Shown here: one piece after another, positions 26,252-34,112 of the stretch | How positions within the stretch are numbered: the first letter of the stretch is position 1 | How the letters are laid out: each line of letters opens with the position of its first letter | Assembly: GCF_964340835.1 (NCBI RefSeq) | Contig: NZ_OZ204251.1 | Direction: 5' to 3' (one strand) | Length of the DNA stretch: 64,000 nt | Source: Bombilactobacillus bombi | Lineage (GTDB): Bacteria; Bacillota; Bacilli; Lactobacillales; Lactobacillaceae | The notes under the pieces: model-generated | What the model was told of the DNA's origin: nothing | The model's input: the letters and a program-made list of their open reading frames with translations, nothing else | The model's database searches: none | Position numbers and translations under genes: made by a program

Positions 26252-27892
26252 TTATTTAGTTAAATATGCATTTTTATAAACATAATGTCCATTAACTTGG
26301 TTATATAAAATTCCTTTGAGTTTAGGATTAACTAAATCTTCATTATTCATTCGGTAAAGTGGTGTCACTCCTTGATTCTTTAATAATGTTTTTTCGGCTA
26401 GTACCATATCATTCCAGCGAGATTGTTTATTGGCGGCATCTTTATTATTAGAATCTGCAATTGCTTGATCATAAGTTGTATTAGACCAACCTGAATGATT
26501 TTGAGGACTCTTGGTAGTAAACATTTGTAAGAAGGTATACGGATCAGCAAAATCAGCAGACCAGCCCTGGAATACTATGTCATAATCTCCCTTAGAGACA
26601 GCAGCAATTCTATTATTAGCAGGCACAGCTTTCATTGTTACTTTAATCTTAGACAGATTAGATTGAATTTGTCCCTGAATGAATTCTGCAACTTGTTTAG
26701 ATGTGTCGATATCAGTTGTCAATAAAGTGATTTCTATTTTCTTTTTTCCAGTTTGTTGTAATCCTTTTTTAAATAATTTTCTTGCTAATTTAGGATTATA
26801 ATCAGCAGTATTTTTAACATAAGTTTCTTTATAAAAATCCTTACCGGTTTTAGGATTTTTAGCTAATCCTTGAGAGACAAACCCTGATGCTGGAGTGGAA
26901 CCATTAGCCAAAATTCTTTTAGTAATTTGTTTACGGTTAATAGATAAAGAAATTGCTGTTCGAATATTCTTATTCTCTAAGCCATTACCTTTTTTAAGAT
27001 TACTTTGCAAATACTGAGTAGCTGCTAATGGACGGCGTACAATATCTTTATCACCTGCCATTTGTTTAGCCTGTTCCCCAACTAAAGTCATTTGATCTAA
27101 TTTATTAGTTTGGTATAAGTTATAAGCAGTTGATGGTTCTTTTACTACTGAATAGTTGATTTGTTGTAATTTAACATGCTTTTTATCCCAATAGTAAGGG
27201 TTAGGTTTCAATTTCCAGCTACTATTACTACCATTCCATCCTGTATTAACAAACGGTCCATTATAAACCGCTTTATTAGAAGAAGTGCCATAGCTTTTGC
27301 CATATTTCTCTACAACTTTCTTGTTTAATGGAAATAAAGTTTCTCGCGCTAAAATCATCTTAAAATAAGCTTGAGGTTTATTTAATTGGATTTTCAGTTG
27401 ATATTTACCTGTGGCTTCAACTCCTAATTGATTAATTGGTTTTTTACCTGCAGCAATTTCCTCAGCATTTTTTAAATTGCTTAATAGATAGATATATTCA
27501 CTAGCAGTGTCGGGATTAACTGCACGACGCCAAGAATAAACAAAATCATGAGCAGTCACAGGATCGCCATTACTCCAGTGGGCATTTTTTCTAAGATTAA
27601 TTGTATAAGTCTTTTTATCATTAGAAATTATTGTTTTAGTTGCTAAAGCTGGTTTTGGTTTGCCATTTTTATCATATTGATAAAGTCCTTCATCTACATT
27701 ATCTAATTGGGTAAATGTATTAGAATCTGTAACTTTAGAAACATCTAAAGAAGAAATATCAGAATTAGAATATAAACTAATTTCTTGTTTAGTATTGGCT
27801 GCTTGAGCATTAGAATTTGGAGTGTTGTTAATCATTATTAAAGAGAGCGCAATCGCCACCACTAAGCCGGCGCTTTTGGTTTTAGTTTTCAA
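26252..27892 (-). CDS. Peptide-binding protein (OppA family, SBP_bac_5) without lipobox
   Basis: A substrate-binding protein of about 546 residues for oligopeptides. The signal peptide (KTKTKSAGLVVAIALSLIMI...) ends in NAQAANT, a signal peptidase I site. There is no Cys for lipidation, unlike usual OppA proteins. The mature part has DEGLYQYDKNGKPKPALATK, NLRKNAHWSNGDPVTAHDFVYSWRRA and GDYDIVFQGWSADFADPYTFLQMF, all typical of the family. No permease or ATPase genes are adjacent. The start could be ATG 27898, only one base after GGAGG, or TTG 27892 at seven bases; the latter fits the ribosome better. Confidence 0.88.
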   Translation of the reverse strand: MKTKTKSAGLVVAIALSLIMINNTPNSNAQAANTKQEISLYSNSDISSLDVSKVTDSNTFTQLDNVDEGLYQYDKNGKPKPALATKTIISNDKKTYTINLRKNAHWSNGDPVTAHDFVYSWRRAVNPDTASEYIYLLSNLKNAEEIAAGKKPINQLGVEATGKYQLKIQLNKPQAYFKMILARETLFPLNKKVVEKYGKSYGTSSNKAVYNGPFVNTGWNGSNSSWKLKPNPYYWDKKHVKLQQINYSVVKEPSTAYNLYQTNKLDQMTLVGEQAKQMAGDKDIVRRPLAATQYLQSNLKKGNGLENKNIRTAISLSINRKQITKRILANGSTPASGFVSQGLAKNPKTGKDFYKETYVKNTADYNPKLARKLFKKGLQQTGKKKIEITLLTTDIDTSKQVAEFIQGQIQSNLSKIKVTMKAVPANNRIAAVSKGDYDIVFQGWSADFADPYTFLQMFTTKSPQNHSGWSNTTYDQAIADSNNKDAANKQSRWNDMVLAEKTLLKNQGVTPLYRMNNEDLVNPKLKGILYNQVNGHYVYKNAYLTK

Positions 27893-27936
27893 AATCATTC
27901 CTCCACAAATTAATAAAAAATTAATATTTAATTAGA

Positions 27937-27965
27937 ATATTACTTGAATATAATTAGCAAATCAA
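27937..27965 (-). promoter_or_regulatory. Promoter of the peptide-binding protein gene
   Basis: TTGATT (27960-27965, minus strand) and TAATAT (27937-27942), 17-base spacer, about 40 bases before the start codon. Confidence 0.5.
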
Positions 27966-28045
27966 CCTTTATTCTAATAAACAGCAATAAATTTGCTCAC
28001 ATTCCAATCTAATAGCCTCTAAAATCGCTATTACATGCTGCTATG

Positions 28046-28080
28046 CAAAAAAGACAGAATCATCAACGATCCTGTCTTTC
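28046..28080 (-). terminator. Terminator after the YueI-like gene
   Basis: AAAGACAG (28050-28057) pairs with CTGTCTTT (28072-28079); the minus strand continues with T residues. Confidence 0.75.
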
Positions 28081-28110
28081 ATCAGTAATATATGCTTATT
28101 TTTCCTTTAG

Positions 28111-28491
28111 CTAAATCAAAACTGGTCGGTCGATTGAATGCCGATCATCAGCAATTACCAACCCCATATCATTTTCTGCCAATGGCTTAGTATCGCTGCG
28201 CATATGAGCTTGTTCAATAATGGTAAACTGATAATTATTATTGACAGCTAATGTCATTAATTGTACACGATAAGTACTCGATAAACGCCCATTAATAAAG
28301 AGATGATACTGAGGATACTGCTTAATGACACGTTCTACTACCACTAAATTATTCAAATTACGAACTTGAGCCACTGTTAAAGCTAAAGCTACCCGCTCTT
28401 GAAAATTACCTAAAAATTTTCTTTTTTCATCTGGCTTTAACTGGGGTTTACCAAAGACATTTTGTTTCAGATATTCTTCAATATCAGTCAT
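28111..28491 (-). CDS. YueI-like protein (DUF1694 family)
   Basis: A 126-residue cytoplasmic protein starting MTDIEEYLKQNVFGKPQLKPDEKRKFLGNF-type sequence, with RVALALTVAQV and LFINGRLSSTYRVQLM. This pattern is typical of the uncharacterised YueI/DUF1694 family of Firmicutes, in which the fold resembles ribosomal L7Ae-like proteins. The ATG at 28491 has GGAGG 8 bases upstream. It overlaps the glycosyltransferase gene by eight bases. Function unknown. Confidence 0.75.
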   Translation of the reverse strand: MTDIEEYLKQNVFGKPQLKPDEKRKFLGNFQERVALALTVAQVRNLNNLVVVERVIKQYPQYHLFINGRLSSTYRVQLMTLAVNNNYQFTIIEQAHMRSDTKPLAENDMGLVIADDRHSIDRPVLI

Positions 28492-29251
28492 TGGCCTGTT
28501 CCTCCTTTTCTGAGGTATTGGTTTTGACATCCAAAAGTGTCTTGACAATTCGATAATTGGCTAAGCCAATACTTTTAGCATTTTCTAAATCATAAGTATG
28601 AGTAGCACTTCTTACATGTTGCCAATAATGATACAATGGCTGTGGTTGAACATAAAAATTTTGTGCAACAGTAGCATATTGAACATTGAAAACTTGGTCT
28701 TCCATCAGTGAAAGATCACTTTCAAATTTTAAATTATTCTGTTTAATTAATGCTAGGCGATATACTTTATTCCATGTATAACCCATCACTTGACCAGAAA
28801 TTTTTGTGATATGCCGAATTATTTCAGTTCGATTAATCAAACCTTGGACGTGTTTACCCCAGACTTTGATAGTTCCATGTTGAGATTCTTTAAAGTAACC
28901 ACACACAGCCATATCTATGGAATAGTTTTTAAAACTTTGCAAAAAATAGTCCGTATATTGTGGCTCCAGCCAATCATCACCGTCTAAAAATGTAATTAAC
29001 TGTCCCCGAGCTTCTTTAATACCGCGATTACGCGCAGCTGAAATACCCTGATTCTTGGGTTGATTCACAAGTCTAAAGTTAGGATTATTTTTAATAAAAG
29101 ACTGCGCAACCGCAACGGTATTATCAGTTGAAGCATCATTTACCATAATGACTTCAAAATTAGGATTAATTTGTTTTTCAATACTCTCTAAACAGCGAGA
29201 CAATAAGCGTTCTTCATTATAAAGAGGCATCACAATGGACAAAAGCAGCAT
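28484..29251 (-). CDS. Family 2 glycosyltransferase
   Basis: A 255-residue GT-A fold glycosyltransferase. The N-terminus LLLSIVMPLYNEERLLSRCLESI, the nucleotide-binding VIMVNDASTDNTV and the metal-binding FLDGDDWLEPQY (DxD) are visible. No transmembrane segment is present, so it acts at the cytoplasmic face. Homologues transfer sugars to cell-surface glycans or teichoic acids; donor and acceptor are unknown. The ATG at 29251 is chosen for GGGTGA seven bases upstream; the longer frame adds 20 residues without a site. It overlaps the YueI-like gene. Confidence 0.85.
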   Translation of the reverse strand: MLLLSIVMPLYNEERLLSRCLESIEKQINPNFEVIMVNDASTDNTVAVAQSFIKNNPNFRLVNQPKNQGISAARNRGIKEARGQLITFLDGDDWLEPQYTDYFLQSFKNYSIDMAVCGYFKESQHGTIKVWGKHVQGLINRTEIIRHITKISGQVMGYTWNKVYRLALIKQNNLKFESDLSLMEDQVFNVQYATVAQNFYVQPQPLYHYWQHVRSATHTYDLENAKSIGLANYRIVKTLLDVKTNTSEKEEQAND

Positions 29252-29355
29252 ATAATCACCCAAAATTATTATCAAAAACGACAATTTTCTAAAATTACTA
29301 TAAGTAACCATAACGTAACTTAAAGATTAAAACAAATATTTTGAGGAGGTTTTCC

Positions 29356-30123
29356 ATGCAACGTATATTTGACTTTTCCCAAACTTATAATTTTCGTGAA
29401 CTAGGTGGTTACCCTACGAAAGATCAGCGGCAAATTCGGAGTCATAAAGTTATGCGGGCCGCTTACTTATCAAAATTAACGCCCGTTGAGTTACAACAAT
29501 TAAAAGATTACGGTTTACGTTATAGCATTGATTTACGTTCAGATTATGAGCGACAACAATGGCCCGATCCACCAGTTGACTTTTTAACTTCAATTCATCT
29601 TCCCCTGTACGCCGCTAATGGAATTAGTGATAAGCTTTATTATGCCTTACCAGCTAAAGATCAATATTCTGACTTACCAGGTATTTATCAGCAAGTTGTC
29701 CTCGATCATCATGCCCAACAAGTCTTTCGCCAATTTTTTGCGATTTTATTACGTAATGAGCAACCGGGACAATCGGTAGTTTTTCATTGTTCTGCTGGCA
29801 AAGATCGAACAGGAATTATGGCAATTTTATTTTTATTAATAATGCAGGTACCTACTGAATATATTACACAAGATTATCTTCTTTCTAATCTCATGTATCA
29901 AAATAAAATTGATTTGAATGCTCTTAATAATCCTGATGACGCCACCATTAAAAAAATGAATTTTACAAAGGCTGACCAATCAGCAGTTGAAGCTATTCAA
30001 GTAGCCATTTTGGATATTTATCAATCATGGGATAATTTTCAAGAAAAAGTTTTAGGTTTATCGGTCACGGATTATCAAAAATTACGTAATTTGTATACTG
30101 CTCCAATTATCGACAATATTTAA
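29356..30123 (+). CDS. Tyrosine/serine protein phosphatase (Y_phosphatase3 type), copy 2
   Basis: A 255-residue paralogue of the phosphatase at 1.4 kb. It shares NFRELGGYPTKDQRQIRSHKVMRAA, the SIDLRS element and the P-loop HCSAGKDRTGIMAI. The C-terminal helical part (LGLSVTDYQKLRNLY) also matches. AGGAGG lies 6 bases before the ATG. Two divergent copies in one 64-kb window suggest different substrates or expression conditions. Single gene with its own terminator. Confidence 0.88.
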   Translation: MQRIFDFSQTYNFRELGGYPTKDQRQIRSHKVMRAAYLSKLTPVELQQLKDYGLRYSIDLRSDYERQQWPDPPVDFLTSIHLPLYAANGISDKLYYALPAKDQYSDLPGIYQQVVLDHHAQQVFRQFFAILLRNEQPGQSVVFHCSAGKDRTGIMAILFLLIMQVPTEYITQDYLLSNLMYQNKIDLNALNNPDDATIKKMNFTKADQSAVEAIQVAILDIYQSWDNFQEKVLGLSVTDYQKLRNLYTAPIIDNI

Positions 30124-30128
30124 ACACT

Positions 30129-30155
30129 AAAAAGAGGACAAAAGTCCTCTTTTTG
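30129..30155. terminator. Bidirectional terminator
   Basis: AAAAAGAGGAC and GTCCTCTTTTT around a four-base loop, between the convergent phosphatase and LacI genes. Confidence 0.85.
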
Positions 30156-30180
30156 TATATTAATTATTATAAACTTTTAA

Positions 30181-31155
30181 CTAACCTGTCGTGCCTGCCC
30201 AAAGACTTACAGGCAATAAATATTCTTTTTGTGTCGTTTGCTTAGCCAAACGCCGTTGCAAAACCTCCACTGCTGTTTGGGCAATTTGTGCTATCGGTTG
30301 AATAATTGTTGTTAATTGCGGTACGAGTTCGCGAACCAATTGCGTTCCATCATAGCCAATCACTAACAAATCGCGCGGTACTTGCCGTCCACTTGCTTGC
30401 GCTAATTGGATAATCTGGACAGCATCAGTATCATTAGAGGCAAAAATTGCTTCTACATCCGGATGCTCCACAAAGATACGTTGAAATACTTTATCTTTAT
30501 CAACAGTGCTAATATTAAAATCCAATTCATAAGTAATCGGCTGTAAATTATGCTCTTTCATACTATCTTCATAGGCAAGGCGTCTTCTTTGGGCTGGAGT
30601 AGCCAGATCATGCGGTCCATTAGTATGAATAATTTTTCGGACGCCTTGAGCAATTAATCGTTCAGTGGCCAATTGTCCTCCACGATAATTATCAGAAGCA
30701 ATCACTGGAATATCTTGATTCATAATCCGATCAATTGATACTACTGGTAAGCCTGCGTGACGATATTGTTGAATGCCTTGATTATGAGAACCCACAATCA
30801 AACCATCCACTTGCTTAATTAACAGTTGTTGCAAATAGTCAGCTTCTTTTTGTGGATTATTCATTGAATTACCAATAATTACTTTAAAACCCTGCTGATA
30901 CAAAAGATCTTCCAAGGCAGCTGTTAATTCACCAAAAAAGGGATTTGCCACGGTGGGCAATAAAATCCCAATTAAATCAGTTTTATTTTTATAAAGTTGG
31001 CGAGCAACAACGTTAGGATGATAATCCAATTCTTCCATTGCTTGATAAACTTTATCAATCGTTTTTTGGCTTAAATATCCTCGCTTATTGAGAACTCTGG
31101 ATACAGTGGTTTTTGATAAATTAGCGCGTTTAGCAACATCTTCTAACTTTGGCAA
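30181..31155 (-). CDS. LacI-family repressor of the sucrose operon
   Basis: A 324-residue LacI/GalR regulator. The DNA-binding domain is KLEDVAKRANLSKTTVSRVLNKRGYLSQKT (residues 3-32), with the hinge helix YHPNVVARQLYKNKT. The periplasmic-binding-like effector domain (GILLPTVANPFFGEL; IFASNDTDAVQIIQLA) follows. It is last in the operon permease-GH32-regulator, and probably binds the two AACCGGTT palindromes at the operon promoter. Start is TTG 31155, with GAGGG six bases upstream; ending at the first helix, the protein is full length from there. Effector inferred to be sucrose or fructose. Confidence 0.87.
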   Translation of the reverse strand: MPKLEDVAKRANLSKTTVSRVLNKRGYLSQKTIDKVYQAMEELDYHPNVVARQLYKNKTDLIGILLPTVANPFFGELTAALEDLLYQQGFKVIIGNSMNNPQKEADYLQQLLIKQVDGLIVGSHNQGIQQYRHAGLPVVSIDRIMNQDIPVIASDNYRGGQLATERLIAQGVRKIIHTNGPHDLATPAQRRRLAYEDSMKEHNLQPITYELDFNISTVDKDKVFQRIFVEHPDVEAIFASNDTDAVQIIQLAQASGRQVPRDLLVIGYDGTQLVRELVPQLTTIIQPIAQIAQTAVEVLQRRLAKQTTQKEYLLPVSLWAGTTG

Positions 31156-31199
31156 TTTTTTCCCTCATTAATGAATAGTTAGTTTAATTATATACCCAA

Positions 31200-32639
31200 T
31201 TATTCATTAATCTGATAATTATTCGATTGCTTTTCTAATTGATATATTTGGCAATTGAATGCCAAAGCTTGGTCACTAGTTAAACTAATCTGTGGTGCAT
31301 GGTCAAAATAATAACGTTCCGTGATGGTAGATTCGCCTTGATTCAAGAAAATTTCTAATGAACTGGTATCCACAAAAATCTGGACTTGTAATTTTTCATT
31401 GGGACGTAATTGAGCAAAACGTGCATCAGAGCGATCACTTCGTTTGAGAGTAAATAATTGTTGTGCAAAATCATATTCTAATTGAACATTGGCGTGCGTT
31501 TGCGGATCAGTAAATTGAACAACAAAATGCTGAGCAGTTGTTTTAGTTGAATCTAATTGCAAATTAATTTCGACTTGAGATTGGTTATTCACTAATTCTG
31601 TTTCAGATTGAACCATAAGTTGTTCATCGCGCAGTTTTTGTTGCCGTAAAGACTTTGTTTCTGCGACAGGCATTTGATAAAGGTGGTTATTTTGATAAAT
31701 TAATTCTCTAGGTAAAGTTAAAGCTCCTGCCCAGCCATCAACTTGTTCAGGCATTTCACTTTCCCACATATTTAACCAACCAATCAAAACGCGTCGACCA
31801 TCTGGCGTTAGCATCGTTTGGGCAGCATAAAAATCATGTCCTTGATCCAGTTCATGAAAATCACCCCGCTTAAATTTTGGTGCTTGATAGTCTAATTCAC
31901 CCACAAAATAACCGGTTTGATGCAAATTCAAATATTGCTGTTCTTGCGCTGCAATTCCTTGAGGAGATGTTACCAATATATCTTGTCCATTGAGATGGAA
32001 TAAATCGGGACATTCCCACATGTAACCTTCTTGTTCAACACTTTGAGAATGTGCAATTGGTCCTAAATATTGCCACTGTTTTAAATCATCTGATTTATAT
32101 AATAATAAACGTCCTAACTTGGCTTGATCTTGACTGCCCAAAGCCACATAGTAATGGCCATCATGTTCCCAAACTTTCGGATCACGAAAGTTTTGAGTAT
32201 TATCTGTTGGTGGTGTTGCAATAATTGGATTCTTGTCGTATTTAGTAAAATGAATCCCATCTTGACTATAGGCTAAGTTTTGATTTTGCCAATAATGATC
32301 AGGATCGCCATCGTCATAATAATTATTACCCGTATAAATTAAATACAGTGTATCATCTTTGACAATCGCACTTCCGGAGAAACAGCCATCTTTATCTTCG
32401 GAATCTCCAGGTATTAAGGCTGTAGGTAAAGTCTGCCAATGGATTAAATCCTTGCTGCGGGCATGTCCCCAATGCATGGGCCCCCATTCTGCCGAATAAG
32501 GATGATATTGATAAAAGATATGATAATATCCTTTAAAATAACAAAAGCCATTGGGATCATTAATCCAGCCAGCTGGTGCCATCAAGTGATATCCCAGTCG
32601 ATAACGCGAATTAGTTAGTTGAATTGGATTCTGTGTCAT
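31200..32639 (-). CDS. GH32 beta-fructofuranosidase (intracellular sucrose hydrolase)
   Basis: A 479-residue GH32 enzyme without signal peptide. Catalytic elements: nucleophile in GWINDPNGFCYF, transition-state stabiliser in FRDPKVWEHD, acid/base in MWECPDLF. The C-terminal beta-sandwich ends with SLEIFLNQGESTITERYYF. It hydrolyses sucrose to glucose and fructose in the cytoplasm. Because the adjacent transporter is a symporter rather than a PTS, the physiological substrate is more likely free sucrose (CscA-like) than sucrose-6-phosphate. Start ATG 32639 has GAGG eight bases upstream. It is 23 bases after the permease gene. Confidence 0.92.
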   Translation of the reverse strand: MTQNPIQLTNSRYRLGYHLMAPAGWINDPNGFCYFKGYYHIFYQYHPYSAEWGPMHWGHARSKDLIHWQTLPTALIPGDSEDKDGCFSGSAIVKDDTLYLIYTGNNYYDDGDPDHYWQNQNLAYSQDGIHFTKYDKNPIIATPPTDNTQNFRDPKVWEHDGHYYVALGSQDQAKLGRLLLYKSDDLKQWQYLGPIAHSQSVEQEGYMWECPDLFHLNGQDILVTSPQGIAAQEQQYLNLHQTGYFVGELDYQAPKFKRGDFHELDQGHDFYAAQTMLTPDGRRVLIGWLNMWESEMPEQVDGWAGALTLPRELIYQNNHLYQMPVAETKSLRQQKLRDEQLMVQSETELVNNQSQVEINLQLDSTKTTAQHFVVQFTDPQTHANVQLEYDFAQQLFTLKRSDRSDARFAQLRPNEKLQVQIFVDTSSLEIFLNQGESTITERYYFDHAPQISLTSDQALAFNCQIYQLEKQSNNYQINE

Positions 32640-32662
32640 TATAAAACCTCACTTCTTTTTAT

Positions 32663-33943
32663 TTAAGAACGAATAAAGGGTTCACCATTAACGTCTTGAT
32701 TATCTTTTTTCAAAACAAAGAAAGCATAAATGCCAGCTACTAAAACAGTCAATGCAATAATATGGAAGGTACTGCTATAACCAATATTATCTCGTAAAGA
32801 ACCTAACGGATTAGACAATAGCGCTTGCCCAATCTGTGAAGCTACTTGAAACCCAATCATATATAAAGTGGCCGATAATTTAGTATCAAAATGCAGCGTA
32901 AAGTAACGGAAAATTGGCAAAGAAAATAAAGGCACTTCAATGGAATGTAACATTTTAATACATGATATTATTACAGGATCATGGAACAAGCCACAACCAC
33001 CAATACGAATAAACATTACGGTTACACCAAGTAATAGCGCATTACGAACGCCAATTTTTTTCATTAAAATAGGTACAAGACTCATCATTAAAGCTTCAAA
33101 AAACACTTGCACTGAATTTAAAATCCCATACATATGTTGTCCTAAAGCTGCTGTAGCAAACAACTTAGTATAAAAATCTGGAAACATCTGCTGGTCAAAA
33201 ACAGTATAAAAAGTATTCGTAAACATAATAAAAATAATAATTAGCCATAAGTCTTTGATTTTTAATAAACTTAACATATCTTTCAGCTTAGGTGTTTTAT
33301 TACCCGTATCCGCATCATCAGATATATCGGCATTTCTTTCAATTTTAGGAACCCATAGCAATAATTCTAACAATAATAAGACGCCAAAAATAGACCCTGC
33401 CCAAAAATTTAATTGCGGATTAATTGGAAACAAAAATCCAGCTAACAGTGCTACTGCAGCATATCCAAAGGAGCCCCAGGCCCGTGCTTGGCCATATTCA
33501 AAATTAAACCGCCGGCTTAACTTTTCTGAAACAGCTTCAAAAATACCAGAAGCTGACAAAAAACCTGCTGATAACATAAACGAACCAGCAATAATTCCCA
33601 AAGCAAAGTTATGGTGCAATAATGGTGCATATATCCAGACAAAAAATGGTCCAATTAAAGCATCAAGCGTTGCACAAAAAATCAATAAATAACGCTTAAT
33701 AATCAACTTATCTTGTAAAGTACCATACACAAACATCAAAATTAATGTGACAACTGAATTAGCCGAATAAATTGTTCCAACGGCACTACCTGATAATCCT
33801 AAGCCATTTTTCGTGGAAGTGAGCCATAATTGAAAAAATGACCACCAGACACCCCAAGATGCAAAGAATAACAATAACGTTAATGAACTTTGCAAATAGG
33901 ACGGATTTTTTAATGTTTTGGTCAGCTGTTTTGTTGAATTCAT
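32663..33943 (-). CDS. Oligosaccharide:H+ symporter (LacY/CscB type), probable sucrose permease
   Basis: A 426-residue major facilitator protein with 12 predicted membrane segments. Its N-terminus (LLLFFASWGVWWSFFQLWL) and the cytoplasmic loop RRFNFEYGQARAWGSFGYA match the OHS family of LacY and CscB. It couples sugar uptake to protons. With a GH32 enzyme and LacI regulator, sucrose is the obvious substrate; raffinose or short fructans are possible. First gene of the operon; GAGG lies 9 bases before ATG. Confidence 0.88.
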   Translation of the reverse strand: MNSTKQLTKTLKNPSYLQSSLTLLLFFASWGVWWSFFQLWLTSTKNGLGLSGSAVGTIYSANSVVTLILMFVYGTLQDKLIIKRYLLIFCATLDALIGPFFVWIYAPLLHHNFALGIIAGSFMLSAGFLSASGIFEAVSEKLSRRFNFEYGQARAWGSFGYAAVALLAGFLFPINPQLNFWAGSIFGVLLLLELLLWVPKIERNADISDDADTGNKTPKLKDMLSLLKIKDLWLIIIFIMFTNTFYTVFDQQMFPDFYTKLFATAALGQHMYGILNSVQVFFEALMMSLVPILMKKIGVRNALLLGVTVMFIRIGGCGLFHDPVIISCIKMLHSIEVPLFSLPIFRYFTLHFDTKLSATLYMIGFQVASQIGQALLSNPLGSLRDNIGYSSTFHIIALTVLVAGIYAFFVLKKDNQDVNGEPFIRS

Positions 33944-33972
33944 CTTGACTGCCTCGATTTCTTTAATTTAGA

Positions 33973-33984
33973 CTAACCGGTTAG
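33973..33984. promoter_or_regulatory. LacI-type operator O2 (downstream of the sucrose promoter)
   Basis: A perfect 12-base palindrome CTAACCGGTTAG with the CCGG-centred core of LacI-family operators, between the transcription start and the permease gene. Confidence 0.65.
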
Positions 33985-33996
33985 CATAGCGCTTTC

Positions 33997-34010
33997 TTTA
34001 AACGCTTACA
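33997..34010 (-). promoter_or_regulatory. cre site of the sucrose operon
   Basis: TGTAAGCGTTTAAA on the minus strand fits the cre consensus TGNAANCGNTNNCA at all but one position. It lies just downstream of the -10, where CcpA would repress. Confidence 0.6.
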
Positions 34011-34017
34011 ATAATTT

Positions 34018-34045
34018 ATTATAGCGTTTTACATTTGTATGTCAA
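34018..34045 (-). promoter_or_regulatory. Sucrose operon promoter
   Basis: Perfect TTGACA (34040-34045) and perfect TATAAT (34018-34023) on the minus strand, 16-base spacer. The -35 overlaps the upstream operator. Confidence 0.8.
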
Positions 34046-34052
34046 CCGGTTG
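34043..34052. promoter_or_regulatory. LacI-type operator O1 (overlapping the -35)
   Basis: CAACCGGTTG palindrome, extended to a near-perfect ATGTCAACCGGTTGTCAT. Its centre is 69 bases from that of O2, compatible with cooperative looping. Confidence 0.65.
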
Positions 34053-34065
34053 TCATAAATATTTT

Positions 34066-34107
34066 AAAAAAAAGTCCAATTCCTTTAAAATTAGAATTGA
34101 ACTTTTG
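34066..34107 (-). terminator. Terminator of nagA
   Basis: AGTCCAATTC and GAATTGAACT form a hairpin, with a long T run on the minus strand. Confidence 0.7.
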
Positions 34108-34112
34108 TTAAT

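Noticed and set aside
33255..33692. 145-codon plus-strand frame inside the sucrose permease gene
   Set aside because: It is antisense to a membrane protein with clear LacY/CscB motifs; the translation shows no domain.
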